Assembly: GCA_016786705.1 (NCBI GenBank) | Contig: JAEUVV010000011.1 | Span: forward strand, 212,622 to 276,621 | Source of the DNA: Taibaiella sp. | Lineage (GTDB): Bacteria; Bacteroidota; Bacteroidia; Chitinophagales; Chitinophagaceae | Length of the DNA stretch: 64,000 nt | Direction of reading: 5' to 3' | Part shown: one piece after another, positions 18,640 through 27,980 of the stretch | Layout of the letters: the number at the start of each line of letters is the position of its first letter | How positions within the stretch are numbered: the first letter of the stretch is position 1 | Translations under genes and position numbers: made by a program | Notes under the pieces: generated by a model | Told to the model about the DNA's origin: nothing | The model's database searches: none | What the model saw: only the letters and a program-made list of their open reading frames with translations

Positions 18640-20286
18640 TTAATCCGGTTTTTTACCGTCTAAAAAAGTATTGATCGTGCTGATATTACCTTTACCATTG
18701 GCGCCTTCATCTACTTTATAAGAAGAAAGGAACGGTTTAGAGGATTCATCGATTTGCTCTTCAGCGTTATTACTTCTGCGCATATAAGCCGGAACGTTCT
18801 CAATTTCTTCCGCGTTATTGCCATGGAAGTTAAAGCTCATCCTGCGCAGGCGCTCTGCACGCTCTTCCAGGATGCGTTTCTGCTCTTCGAAGCGTTCCCG
18901 TTCTTCAATCTCATGCGGAGATAAAACTCTTTCACCTATGCGCACGGTACCGTCAGCGGGCGTATGGTTTACTACCGGCTGTTGGGGCACATTTTGCTGT
19001 AGTGCCTGGTATGCGGTTACCGGTTCCGGTATCCGGTTTACCAAATCATCTTTAGGTGCCGGAGTCTGCAATGGAGCAACAGGCAATTCCAGTTCAAAAG
19101 TATTATTCGGTACTACCGAAACCTGAGGTTGCTGCATAGGCTCCGGTGTGATCAATCTTGGTGCCATCGGGTCTACTTTTGGCGGTTCTGGCACAACCGG
19201 CGCTTCCTGTACGGGAGCTACCGTGGTTGTTACCGGAGCAGTTGGCTTCAATTCTACCACATTCGGTTGCGGAGCCGGGGCCGCCTGCTGCTGCTTAACT
19301 TCCATTTGATTTTTCACTTCATTTTGCTGGAAGCCGGTAGCGATGATTGTAACCGCGATATCTTCACCCAGAGCAGGGTCATGGCCCATACCTAAGATGA
19401 TATCACAGTTATTACCTGCCTGGTCCTGTACATAACCCTGAATGATATCCAGTTCGTCCAAAGTATGCTCGTGCGCACCTTGGGCAGAAGTTACGTTCAA
19501 CAGGATCCATTTCGCGCCGCTGATGTCATCATCATTCAGCAAAGGTGAATTCAACGCCTCGGTAACAGCAGTATAGGCACGGTTTTCGCCGTTTGCCATC
19601 GCGCTACCCAGGATCGCCACACCACCGTTTTTCATTACGGTCTGCACATCGTTAAAGTCCAGGTTTACACGGCCATCAACGGTGATCAGGTCTGTAATAC
19701 ATTTTGCCGCTGTAGCTAAAATATTATCCGCTTTGGCAAAGGCCTGTGTAAACGGCAGGTTACCGAATTGCTGGCGTAATTTATCATTGGAGATGATCAG
19801 GATCGTATCTACATGCTCACGCATTGCCGCGATACCGCTTTGGGCCTGGTTCATACGTTTACGGCCTTCATAAGAAAACGGCGTGGTGACAATCCCCACG
19901 GTAAGTACGCCCAGCTCTTTACAGGTTTTCGCGATAACGGGAGCACCTCCGGTACCGGTACCACCACCCATACCGGCTGTGATAAAGGCCATTTTTGTAT
20001 TTACACTTAATATTTTCGAGATCTCGTCAATAGACTCTTCGCCGGCCTGCTTGCCGATTTCAGGATTTGCACCGGCACCCAGTCCCTGTGTCAAATGGGG
20101 TCCTAACTGGATCTTGTTCGGGATCGGGCTTTGCGCCAATGCCTGGGAGTCGGTATTGCAGACAATAAAGTCTACTCCTTCAATGCCTAAATTGTACATT
20201 GAATTTACTGCGTTTCCACCGCCACCTCCTACACCAATCACTTTGATAATAGAAGATTGATTTTTAGGAATTTCAAAATGTATCAT
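18640..20286 (-). CDS. ftsZ: Cell division GTPase FtsZ
   Basis: Tubulin-like GTPase that polymerises into the cytoplasmic Z ring and places septal wall synthesis. The protein is 548 residues, long for FtsZ but usual for Bacteroidota. The nucleotide loop GVGGGGGNAV (18-27), the signature GGGTGTGGAP (107-116) and the T7 loop region (NLDFNDV, about 206-212) are intact. The globular core ends near 320. A Pro/Gln/Val-rich linker of about 150 residues follows, then a conserved-peptide-like NVPAYMRRS stretch, then about 50 more residues ending NTFLDGKKPD. It is the last gene of the cluster, 55 bases after ftsA, with a strong terminator behind it. Confidence 0.98.
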   Translation of the reverse strand: MIHFEIPKNQSSIIKVIGVGGGGGNAVNSMYNLGIEGVDFIVCNTDSQALAQSPIPNKIQLGPHLTQGLGAGANPEIGKQAGEESIDEISKILSVNTKMAFITAGMGGGTGTGGAPVIAKTCKELGVLTVGIVTTPFSYEGRKRMNQAQSGIAAMREHVDTILIISNDKLRQQFGNLPFTQAFAKADNILATAAKCITDLITVDGRVNLDFNDVQTVMKNGGVAILGSAMANGENRAYTAVTEALNSPLLNDDDISGAKWILLNVTSAQGAHEHTLDELDIIQGYVQDQAGNNCDIILGMGHDPALGEDIAVTIIATGFQQNEVKNQMEVKQQQAAPAPQPNVVELKPTAPVTTTVAPVQEAPVVPEPPKVDPMAPRLITPEPMQQPQVSVVPNNTFELELPVAPLQTPAPKDDLVNRIPEPVTAYQALQQNVPQQPVVNHTPADGTVRIGERVLSPHEIEERERFEEQKRILEERAERLRRMSFNFHGNNAEEIENVPAYMRRSNNAEEQIDESSKPFLSSYKVDEGANGKGNISTINTFLDGKKPD

Positions 20287-20341
20287 ACCTTTAATTTTTT
20301 GTTTTGGGTTAGTAAAGTTCTATCTGGGCCCGGGGCCAAAA

Positions 20342-21808
20342 TTAATTTAAAGTCTCATCTTCTTTGTCTGTAAAAAGCTCCTTAATGCTACTTTTAACAG
20401 TTCCGAATATAGAAGCGATACGCTTCGAAATATCTATTCTCGGCGCGCGATCCGCATCTTCTTCTTTCAGGAATTCTTCTTCATCAAACAAGTCCTGGGC
20501 AGGTGCTTTGGCATTTGGTGTTGCCGCTGCGGCCTGCACCATTTCTGTATCCTGGGCGGTCCTGGTTTCCGGGGTAGCAACGGATTGCGCTACCGTTTCC
20601 GAACCGGCAATGCTTGCCTGGTAGCTGATATTGCTTTTCTCAATATCCAGGAAGCCTTTTAAGATTAAGCCGATACAGGTAGAATACATAGGATTAGCCA
20701 ATACTTCATCATAGCCGCCGGCAAGATGCTCTATAGGCAGGCCGATACGGGTATTCAGGCCGGTTTTGAACTCTGTTAATTGCTTCAGGTTCACCAGGCT
20801 GCTGCCCCCACCGGTTAAGATAATACCGCCGTGCAGTTTCTTATCCAAATCGTGCTGTTTCAGGTGATAGACTACATATTCCAGGATCTCCTCCATTCTT
20901 GCCTGTATGATATTAGACAAGGTTTTAGTAGAAAGGTTACGGGAAGGTAAGCCTTTCAAACCCGGGATAGCGATGTATTGATTACTGTTGGCCTCCGCCG
21001 CGATTGCAGAGCCAAACTGTACTTTCAACTGCTCGGCCTGGGCTTTTAATACGCCCAAACCGGTTTTAATATCATTAGTAATATTAGTACCCGCAAATGG
21101 AATAACCGCAGTATGCTGCAGGATGCCATCTACAAATACAGCCATATCTGTAGTACCGCCACCGATATCCACAATCGCCACGCCTGCTTCCAGGTCATCA
21201 TCTCCCAATACGGCGGATGCGGAAGCCAGGGGCTGCAATACGATATCCATTGTCTTCAACCTTGCATCAGCTACACAGCGCTCTATATTGCGGATGGCAG
21301 TACGGTCGCCGGTGATGATATGGAAGTTAGCACCGAATTTGGTACCATTCATCCCGATCACCTCACGTTCCGGAACATTGTTATGATTATCCACCGAAAA
21401 CTCGGTAGGGATAATATCAATAATCTGGTCCCCGGCCGGGATGTGGGTCTTGCTCTGGTCATTGATCAGCAACTCAATTTCTTCTTTGGTGATAATGTTT
21501 TCAGCATTGGTACGCACTCTGTCGCCACGGGAAGGAATACTCTTGATATGCTGGCCGGCAATGCCTACATATACATTATGTACCTCCAGGTTAGGATTAT
21601 TTTCTCTCAGGTCACGGATGGCCTTATTGATAGAATTAATGCATTGCTCCAGGTTTTGCACTACACCATGGCTTACCCCATGAGATTCCGCTTTCCCGAA
21701 GCCTACGACTTCGATCTTGCCAAACTCATTTTTCCTTGCCGCAATGGCTACAACCTTTGTTGTACCAATATCAAGGCCTACAATAATCGGGCTTTCGTTT
21801 GTATTCAT
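20342..21808 (-). CDS. ftsA: Cell division protein FtsA
   Basis: Actin-fold ATPase that tethers FtsZ to the inner membrane and recruits late division proteins; 488 residues. The phosphate-1 loop IVGLDIGTTKVVAIAA is at 8-23. The SHDS-like subdomain contains GIAGQHIKS. The phosphate-2 motif is VAIVDIGGGTTDMAVF (about 200-215), and the adenosine motif is GGIILTGGGSSL. A disordered segment of about 60 residues precedes the end. The C-terminal RIASIFGTVKSSIKELF is an amphipathic helix expected to bind the membrane. It follows ftsQ by 31 bases and precedes ftsZ by 55 bases. Confidence 0.98.
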   Translation of the reverse strand: MNTNESPIIVGLDIGTTKVVAIAARKNEFGKIEVVGFGKAESHGVSHGVVQNLEQCINSINKAIRDLRENNPNLEVHNVYVGIAGQHIKSIPSRGDRVRTNAENIITKEEIELLINDQSKTHIPAGDQIIDIIPTEFSVDNHNNVPEREVIGMNGTKFGANFHIITGDRTAIRNIERCVADARLKTMDIVLQPLASASAVLGDDDLEAGVAIVDIGGGTTDMAVFVDGILQHTAVIPFAGTNITNDIKTGLGVLKAQAEQLKVQFGSAIAAEANSNQYIAIPGLKGLPSRNLSTKTLSNIIQARMEEILEYVVYHLKQHDLDKKLHGGIILTGGGSSLVNLKQLTEFKTGLNTRIGLPIEHLAGGYDEVLANPMYSTCIGLILKGFLDIEKSNISYQASIAGSETVAQSVATPETRTAQDTEMVQAAAATPNAKAPAQDLFDEEEFLKEEDADRAPRIDISKRIASIFGTVKSSIKELFTDKEDETLN

Positions 21809-21839
21809 ATCGCGCTGTTTTACTAGGTTGAAAGTATTT

Positions 21840-22922
21840 TTATTTCTTTTTGTCTTTTTTATTTTTATCGGCTTCCGCTTTCTTTGCTACTGTTGTTTTT
21901 GCCGGGGCAGCGGGCTTTGCTTTTGCTACCGGTTTAACAACTGTATTTTTCGGCGCTTCTTTTTTCTTCGGGTCTGCTTTAGCAGCTACTTTTTTTACCG
22001 GTTCCGGTTTCCGGGCGGTGACCGCACTTTCTTTGGTTTTTGCCGGAGTGGGTTTAGGGTTTGCGGCTACCACATTTTGAGCTATCGCCGGTTCCGGTTT
22101 AGGCACTGTTCCTTCGCCTATAGTATCTTTAGGCGGCACCCAGCCAATAGATGGCGTAGCCAATACCTGCCCTTTAAATCTTACATCCAGCACATTATAG
22201 CGGTCCCAGCCGATCTTATTGGAAACATCTTTGTAAAAAGACATCAGGTTATCCAGTTTTTCTAAGGCCGCGCTGGTATCTCCGAACCTTACCTTCTGCC
22301 GGCCCAGTGTAGTGTAAAAATTAAACTTATTCAGGCCTTCCATATCCACCTGGGTGATCTGCGCATTCCAAAAAGAGTCCTCTTTAATGATACTGCTCAG
22401 GTAGACCATGCTCCTTTTATTATGTTCATTGATACTATCATTCGCCTGTTTTACATAGTTAGTAAATACCGGCACAGAATAAGCATAATTTTGGCTTAAA
22501 GGCATCTCGAAGCCTGCGGTGTCAATATAAAAACTTGTTCCATCCTGGGCAAAAATCCTCGCTGCCGGTAAACGCTGCGTAACTTCAATATTCAGTATAC
22601 CTTTATTATCTACAAACACCTGCGCGTCCTTGATCCAGGGATTGGATTGCACAATGCGCTCTATCTCATCTACATTGATAGTGGCTATCGTCTGGTTATC
22701 TACATTAATCCCTTGCTGGCTGATCAGTCCCTCCACATCCTTTGTCTTCAAAAAATTCTCTTCCCTGTCCTGGTGTTTCAAAGTAACCCTGGTCCCCGCG
22801 ATCGGCTTATCGGATTGCTTGCGGTTTGCCGCAATCAGAATGGCTGAAAAGATGATCAGCACAAGCGAAACGACAGCAAAGCGCTTTACTTTCCGGGATG
22901 ATATTTTACTTTGATTTTCCAT
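21840..22922 (-). CDS. ftsQ: Cell division protein FtsQ/DivIB with a long basic tail
   Basis: Bitopic division protein linking early and late divisome components; 360 residues. A short basic cytoplasmic N-terminus is followed by one membrane segment at about 13-31 (RFAVVSLVLIIFSAILIAA). A POTRA-like region follows (FLKTKDVEGLISQQGINVDN, NPWIKDAQVFVDNKGILNIEV), then the FtsQ beta domain to about 265. From about 270 the sequence changes to a Lys/Ala/Pro/Val-rich tail of about 90 residues that ends in a Lys/Asp run. That tail is outside the usual fold and would lie in the periplasm. It lies 18 bases after murC. Confidence 0.93.
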   Translation of the reverse strand: MENQSKISSRKVKRFAVVSLVLIIFSAILIAANRKQSDKPIAGTRVTLKHQDREENFLKTKDVEGLISQQGINVDNQTIATINVDEIERIVQSNPWIKDAQVFVDNKGILNIEVTQRLPAARIFAQDGTSFYIDTAGFEMPLSQNYAYSVPVFTNYVKQANDSINEHNKRSMVYLSSIIKEDSFWNAQITQVDMEGLNKFNFYTTLGRQKVRFGDTSAALEKLDNLMSFYKDVSNKIGWDRYNVLDVRFKGQVLATPSIGWVPPKDTIGEGTVPKPEPAIAQNVVAANPKPTPAKTKESAVTARKPEPVKKVAAKADPKKKEAPKNTVVKPVAKAKPAAPAKTTVAKKAEADKNKKDKKK

Positions 22923-22940
22923 TTAATTTTTTCGTCAACC

Positions 22941-24305
22941 TTATCTCTTTTCAATTATTTCCTTTAAGGGTGCTACTAACTTATCAATATCTCCGGCGCC
23001 CGCGGTAATAAATACCTCAAGCGGTGCACCAGCCGCATAAGCTAACAGCCCGTCTTTTGTCAAAATGGTCACATTCGGGTTACCCATTTTATTTTTTATC
23101 ATTTCGCTCGTCACTCCATCAATAGGCAATTCACGCGCCGGGTAGATGTCGAGTAAAATCACCTCATCTGCCATATCCAATACCTGGGCAAACTCCGTTG
23201 CAAAATCGCGCGTACGGGAGTATAAGTGTGGCTGGAAAGCGATTACAACCCTTTTCTTAGGGAACAAGGTCTTTGCACTTTTGATCAGCGCCTGCAGCTC
23301 CTCCGGGTGATGCGCATAGTCATCTATATAGACTAAATAATCGTTTTTAACTACGTATTCAAAGCGACGTTTTACGCCCCTAAAGGCAGCTACCGCGTCC
23401 TTTATATCCGCATCCGGTATCTGCAATTGTCTGGCAACGGCAATGGCTGCGATACAATTCTCTACATTATGCATTCCCCCAACATTCAGGTGTACGCCCT
23501 GGATAAATACCCCTTTCCCCATTACGTCAAACTGGTAGGTACCCTGCTTCATCTGTATATGATCGGCATAGATATCCGCACCGGCGCTTTGCAGGCTATA
23601 AGTCATTTTATGATCGCCCTGTAATAAAGCACCTTGTTTCAAGCCATGTTTCCGGATCAGCACACCGCCCGGCTTAATGTTATGCGTATAGGCGATATAT
23701 GCTTCCTGCACAGCTTCCGCGGTGCCATAAATATCCAAATGGTCCGGGTCCATAGCGGTCAATACCGCTACATCCGGATACAATTTTAAAAAGCTGCGGT
23801 CATATTCATCCGCTTCGATTACGGCAACATTGTTGTCATTTTCCGCGTGCCAATAATTGGTATTATAGTTTACCGAGATCCCACCCAGGAAAGCGTTACA
23901 ACCATACCCGGTATGCCTTAAGATATGCGCAATCATGGTACTAGTCGTGGTTTTACCATGTGTACCGGCCACAGTGATTGCAAACATGGCTTCAGTGATC
24001 CACTGTAGCGCATCTGAACGTTTAAACACGGGGTAGTTATTATCCCGGTACCACTTCAGGATTTTGTTATCTTCCGGGATAGCCGGTGTATAAATCACTA
24101 CATCCACCTCTTTATCTAAAGCAGCTTCATCGTCTGTAAAAGTCACGCCGATCTCTTCCGCTACCAAGGCGTCGGTCAGCTCTGTACGGGTTTTATCATA
24201 ACCATTGACCACAGCGTTTCTTTGTTTAAAAAACCGTGCCAGGGCGCTCATACCGATACCACCGATGCCTACAAAGTATATTCTTTTTATATGATCAATA
24301 TTCAT
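22941..24305 (-). CDS. murC: UDP-N-acetylmuramate-L-alanine ligase MurC
   Basis: Cytosolic Mur ligase that adds L-Ala to UDP-MurNAc; 454 residues. I use the ATG at 24305 (MNIDHIKRIYFVGIGGIGMS). A further in-frame TTG at 24329 overlaps murG and adds eight poorly placed residues. The N-terminal Rossmann loop GIGGIGMS is at 13-20 and the ATP loop GTHGKTTT at 114-121. The central Mur ligase residues are evident (EADEYDRSFL, DPDHLDIYG). The C-terminal domain carries DDYAHHPEE and FQPHLYSRT, typical of MurC. The gap to murG is 10 bases. Confidence 0.98.
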   Translation of the reverse strand: MNIDHIKRIYFVGIGGIGMSALARFFKQRNAVVNGYDKTRTELTDALVAEEIGVTFTDDEAALDKEVDVVIYTPAIPEDNKILKWYRDNNYPVFKRSDALQWITEAMFAITVAGTHGKTTTSTMIAHILRHTGYGCNAFLGGISVNYNTNYWHAENDNNVAVIEADEYDRSFLKLYPDVAVLTAMDPDHLDIYGTAEAVQEAYIAYTHNIKPGGVLIRKHGLKQGALLQGDHKMTYSLQSAGADIYADHIQMKQGTYQFDVMGKGVFIQGVHLNVGGMHNVENCIAAIAVARQLQIPDADIKDAVAAFRGVKRRFEYVVKNDYLVYIDDYAHHPEELQALIKSAKTLFPKKRVVIAFQPHLYSRTRDFATEFAQVLDMADEVILLDIYPARELPIDGVTSEMIKNKMGNPNVTILTKDGLLAYAAGAPLEVFITAGAGDIDKLVAPLKEIIEKR

Positions 24306-24315
24306 CTCTAAGGTT

Positions 24316-25407
24316 TTAGTTTTTAGCAATACTTTTTACGATCCGGGCGATGCGTTCATCCGCATCATTTACAGCCAGTTTTTTCAGGTTATTGTGCATT
24401 ACAGCCTGCGTCCCGGGCTCGTTCAGCAATTCCAGTAATTTAGACACCAATTCTTTCGCTGCGTTTTCATTTTTCACCATCCATGCAGCCTTTTTATTAA
24501 CTAAAGACATTGCGTTGCTGGTTTGATGGTCTTCCGCCGCGAAGGGGTAAGGCACGAATATTACCGGCTTGGCCACGATACATAATTCCGCTATAGCCAG
24601 GGCGCCCGCCCTGGAGATCACGATATCTGCCGCGGCATATGCCGCTTCCATATTCTTTATAAACGCATGCACTTTTACCGCTTCTGCATAAGGATTTGCT
24701 GCTTTTACCGCTTCCTGGTAAAAAGGTTCCCCCGTTTGCCAGATGAGCTGCAAGCCCGCGTCAACTAATGTTTGCAGCCCTGCCGCGATCGCTTCATTGA
24801 TCGCTTTAGCCCCCAGGCTACCGCCCACGATCAGCAGGGTTGGCTTTTCTGCGCTAATGCCAAAGGCTTCAAGGCCCTGCGCCTTGCTCACGTCTGAGCG
24901 TGCTATCACGGCTCTAACAGGGTTGCCGGTCTGGATGATCGACTGCTCCGGAAAGAACTGCTTCATATTATCATAGGCGACACAAATCGCTTTAGCTTTT
25001 GCACCTAATCGCTTATTACTCTTGCCGGCAAAAGAGTTCTGCTCTTGTATTAAAGTCGGGATTCCCAAAGCCTGCGCTGCACTCAACATAGGATAACTGG
25101 CAAATCCACCCACACCGATCACCACATCCGGCTGGAATTCCCGGATAATCTCTTTTGCTTTCCTCCTGCTTTTCCAGAGCTTAAAAGGCAGGGAAAGGTT
25201 TTTGAGCCAATTGCTGCGGTTCAGGCCGGCAATGTCCAGGCCAATGATCTTGTAACCGGCCTGGGGTACTTTTTCCATTTCCATTTTACCTAAAGCACCG
25301 ATGAATAACACTTCGGTACCTGCATACAAACGCTGCACCGCATTTGCGATGGCTACTGCCGGGAAAATGTGTCCCCCTGTTCCTCCTCCTGCGATGATTA
25401 TTTTCAT
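24316..25407 (-). CDS. murG: MurG, lipid II-forming GlcNAc transferase
   Basis: Peripheral membrane glycosyltransferase (GT28) that adds GlcNAc to lipid I on the inner face of the cytoplasmic membrane. The protein is 363 residues, the usual length. The glycine loop GGGTGGHIFPA is at 7-17. The acceptor-side segment GVGGFASYPM and the donor motifs GGSLGAKAINE and SRAGALAIAE are intact, as is the PYPFAAEDHQTSNA region that contacts UDP-GlcNAc. It starts 2 bases after the ftsW stop, indicating translational coupling. Confidence 0.98.
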   Translation of the reverse strand: MKIIIAGGGTGGHIFPAVAIANAVQRLYAGTEVLFIGALGKMEMEKVPQAGYKIIGLDIAGLNRSNWLKNLSLPFKLWKSRRKAKEIIREFQPDVVIGVGGFASYPMLSAAQALGIPTLIQEQNSFAGKSNKRLGAKAKAICVAYDNMKQFFPEQSIIQTGNPVRAVIARSDVSKAQGLEAFGISAEKPTLLIVGGSLGAKAINEAIAAGLQTLVDAGLQLIWQTGEPFYQEAVKAANPYAEAVKVHAFIKNMEAAYAAADIVISRAGALAIAELCIVAKPVIFVPYPFAAEDHQTSNAMSLVNKKAAWMVKNENAAKELVSKLLELLNEPGTQAVMHNNLKKLAVNDADERIARIVKSIAKN

Positions 25408-25409
25408 AA

Positions 25410-26606
25410 TTATGCTTCGTTGGCAAGCGCTTCTTCCTGCTCTTTTTGAACTTGTTTTACTAATTGTTGTTTACCTTCCATAGCATCTACGTAGCGGCTT
25501 ACGCTTAGTATGATACCGATCGCTACCGCGGTAAATACGATGGAAGAACCACCTTTACTGATAAAAGGTAAGGTCTGCCCGGTCACCGGCACCAGGTGCA
25601 CCGCAACCGCCATATTGATAAATGCCTGAAACACCAGGGTGAAGCTCAATCCTAATGAAAGGAAGGCCCCAAAGGCATAAGGGCATCGCCTGAATATATT
25701 GATACTGCGCCAGAGCAGTAATAAATAACAGAATATAACTAATGAGGCGCCCAGCAATCCGTACTCTTCGATGACAATAGCAAATACAAAGTCTGAATAA
25801 GGATGCGGCAAATAATTCTTTGCATAACTGTTTCCAGGCCCTCTCCCGGTAAGTCCGCCATTCGCTACAGCGATATTGGCCTGGTCGGTCTGATAGGTAT
25901 CATCGGCATCCGCTTTTGAATTATCAAAAAATACCGCCACACGTTTCTCCCAGGTGGCACCACGACCTTTACCCGTCAGTTTGCTCACCCCGAAAATGGT
26001 CAGCATCATCAAGATACCGGCTACAGCCAGTAAAAGGATATATTTTATAGGTACCCTGCCAATAAAGAAAAGGATACAACAGGTAACTCCTAAAAGCAGT
26101 GCTGTGGAAAGGTTTGCAGGTGCGATCAGACCACAGATAATCAACACCGGCATCAGGATCGGGAAGAAAAACCCTTTCCAGAAATCATTTACAATTTTCT
26201 GCTTCAGGCTTAACTGCCGCGCCAGGAATGTAAATATCGCCAGCTTTGCCAGGTCGGATGTCTGGATGGTCAAACCTACAAAAGGAATGGCGATCCAACG
26301 CGAACCACTATTTAATTCGGTACCGAAAAACAGAGTATAGATCAACAGGGGTATACTCGCCAGGTAAAGGTACACTGACCACTTCATGAAAGTAGTGTAC
26401 TTCATCCGGTGGAAAATATAAATCACCAGCAAGCCCAGGCATAAGTAAAAGGCCTGGGACACCATATACTTAAACGTCGAGGAATTGTACTGCATCGCCA
26501 GGCGGTCTGTAGTACTGTATATCAACAAAAGACTGAACAATGACAGGATGACTATCACCGACCAGATCACTTTGTCGCCTTTAACATTATCAAGTATTTT
26601 CTTCAT
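25410..26606 (-). CDS. ftsW: Septal peptidoglycan polymerase FtsW
   Basis: SEDS-family integral membrane glycosyltransferase that polymerises lipid II at the septum with the transpeptidase FtsI. The protein is 398 residues with about ten membrane segments. Family landmarks are FGTELNSGSRWIAIPFVGLTIQTSDLAKLAIF, split by its loop, GLTGRGPGNSYAKNYLPHPYSDFVFAIVIEEYG, and near the end VPVTGQTLPFISKGGSS. Its place between murD and murG identifies it as FtsW rather than RodA; a second SEDS gene sits beside mrdA at 52540-53850. Confidence 0.97.
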   Translation of the reverse strand: MKKILDNVKGDKVIWSVIVILSLFSLLLIYSTTDRLAMQYNSSTFKYMVSQAFYLCLGLLVIYIFHRMKYTTFMKWSVYLYLASIPLLIYTLFFGTELNSGSRWIAIPFVGLTIQTSDLAKLAIFTFLARQLSLKQKIVNDFWKGFFFPILMPVLIICGLIAPANLSTALLLGVTCCILFFIGRVPIKYILLLAVAGILMMLTIFGVSKLTGKGRGATWEKRVAVFFDNSKADADDTYQTDQANIAVANGGLTGRGPGNSYAKNYLPHPYSDFVFAIVIEEYGLLGASLVIFCYLLLLWRSINIFRRCPYAFGAFLSLGLSFTLVFQAFINMAVAVHLVPVTGQTLPFISKGGSSIVFTAVAIGIILSVSRYVDAMEGKQQLVKQVQKEQEEALANEA

Positions 26607-26628
26607 CTTTTACATTAATCTATATGGG

Positions 26629-27975
26629 TTACAGGTTTCTTACCGCCTCCTTAAACTGGCGGCCCCTGTCTTCATAATTCTTAAATAAATCAAAGCTCGC
26701 ACAACCAGGGGAGAGCAATACCACATCTCCTTTATCCGCAAACGCGTAAGCCGCGTTTACTGCATCTACAGCACTTTGCGTATCCGCTATCTGCGCTACT
26801 TTACCCTCGAAAGCCGCATGAATCTTGGTATTGTCCAATCCCATACACACGATGGCTTTTACTTTATCTTCCACCAACTCCATGATCTCGTTATAATCAT
26901 TTCCTTTATCCTGCCCGCCTAAGATCAATACTACGGGTTTTTTCATGCTTTCCAGTGCAAACCAGACAGAGTTAAGGTTGGTACCTTTACTATCATTGAT
27001 AAAATCTACGCCACGTACGGTAGCTACAAACTCCAGGCGGTGCTCCAGGCCTTCAAAGGTTTCAAAGCAGTCCCTGATCTTTTCTTTACGAATACCTGCC
27101 GCTCTTGCTGAAATACCTGCTGCCATTGAGTTGAACTGATTGTGTTTGCCGTCTAAAGTCATGTCATGGATAGAAACTTTCATATCATCACCATCCCATT
27201 TAATGTGCATATCTTCATTTTGCATATATCCGCCATCGCCTGAATTATTGTGCGCGTCGCTCATAGTAATATAAATTATCCTTGGGTTAATAGTATGTTG
27301 TTCTAAATATTTTCTGCTTGCTTCATCGTCCCGGTTAAGGATGACGATATCTTCTTTGTCCTGTTTTTCCGTGATCCTGAACTTGGCCGCCACATAGTTA
27401 TCAAACTCATAATTATAGCGGTCCAGGTGATCCGGTGTAATATTTAAGATCATCGCTATATCCGGTTTGAAAGTGACTATATCGTCCAACTGGAAGCTGC
27501 TGATCTCGGCTACATACCAGGCCTTAGGATCTTCAGCGATCTGCCGGGCAAAGCTGTAACCGATATTTCCGACCATCGCCACGTTCAGCCCGCTTTCTTT
27601 TAAAATATGGTAGGTCAGGCTTGTCGTTGTGCTCTTGCCATTACTCCCGGTGATCGCTATGATCCGGCTCTCGCCTTTAAACCTGAATCCCCACTCTATC
27701 TCGCTGACCAGCTCAATTCCTTTTGCTCTTATTGCTTTTACAACCGGCGCTTTTTCCGGTATGCCCGGGCTTTTGATAATGATATCGGCGCTTAATACTT
27801 TATCCATATCATGGCCGCCTTCTTCAAAAGCAATACCCCATTGCTTTAATTCATTCTTATACCCTTCTTTGATCGTTCCAAAGTCCGACACCCAAACTTC
27901 ATAGCCCTGCTTTTGTGCTAATAAGGCTGCTCCGTTGCCACTTTCCCCGGCTCCTAAAATCACTACTTTCTTCAT
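26629..27975 (-). CDS. murD: UDP-N-acetylmuramoylalanine-D-glutamate ligase MurD
   Basis: Cytosolic Mur ligase that adds D-Glu to UDP-MurNAc-L-Ala; 448 residues. The N-terminal Rossmann segment is VVILGAGESGNGAALLA (4-20). The ATP loop AITGSNGKSTTT and the metal/carbamate region follow (EISSFQLDDI, LNITPDHLDRY). The C-terminal domain has NDSKGTNLNSV and the end motif LLSPGCASFDLFKNYEDRG, which is diagnostic for MurD. The gap to mraY is 5 bases. Confidence 0.98.
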   Translation of the reverse strand: MKKVVILGAGESGNGAALLAQKQGYEVWVSDFGTIKEGYKNELKQWGIAFEEGGHDMDKVLSADIIIKSPGIPEKAPVVKAIRAKGIELVSEIEWGFRFKGESRIIAITGSNGKSTTTSLTYHILKESGLNVAMVGNIGYSFARQIAEDPKAWYVAEISSFQLDDIVTFKPDIAMILNITPDHLDRYNYEFDNYVAAKFRITEKQDKEDIVILNRDDEASRKYLEQHTINPRIIYITMSDAHNNSGDGGYMQNEDMHIKWDGDDMKVSIHDMTLDGKHNQFNSMAAGISARAAGIRKEKIRDCFETFEGLEHRLEFVATVRGVDFINDSKGTNLNSVWFALESMKKPVVLILGGQDKGNDYNEIMELVEDKVKAIVCMGLDNTKIHAAFEGKVAQIADTQSAVDAVNAAYAFADKGDVVLLSPGCASFDLFKNYEDRGRQFKEAVRNL

Positions 27976-27980
27976 ATCGA

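Noticed and set aside
21113..21826. 237-codon plus-strand ORF opposite ftsA
   Set aside because: Complement of a well-identified gene; hydrophobic and featureless translation.
21840..22110. FtsQ tail as a separate frameshifted gene
   Set aside because: The frame is continuous from the FtsQ domain into the tail and has no independent start.
24306..24329. Upstream TTG start for murC
   Set aside because: It overlaps the end of murG and adds an N-terminus that does not match the Rossmann fold; the ATG at 24305 fits.
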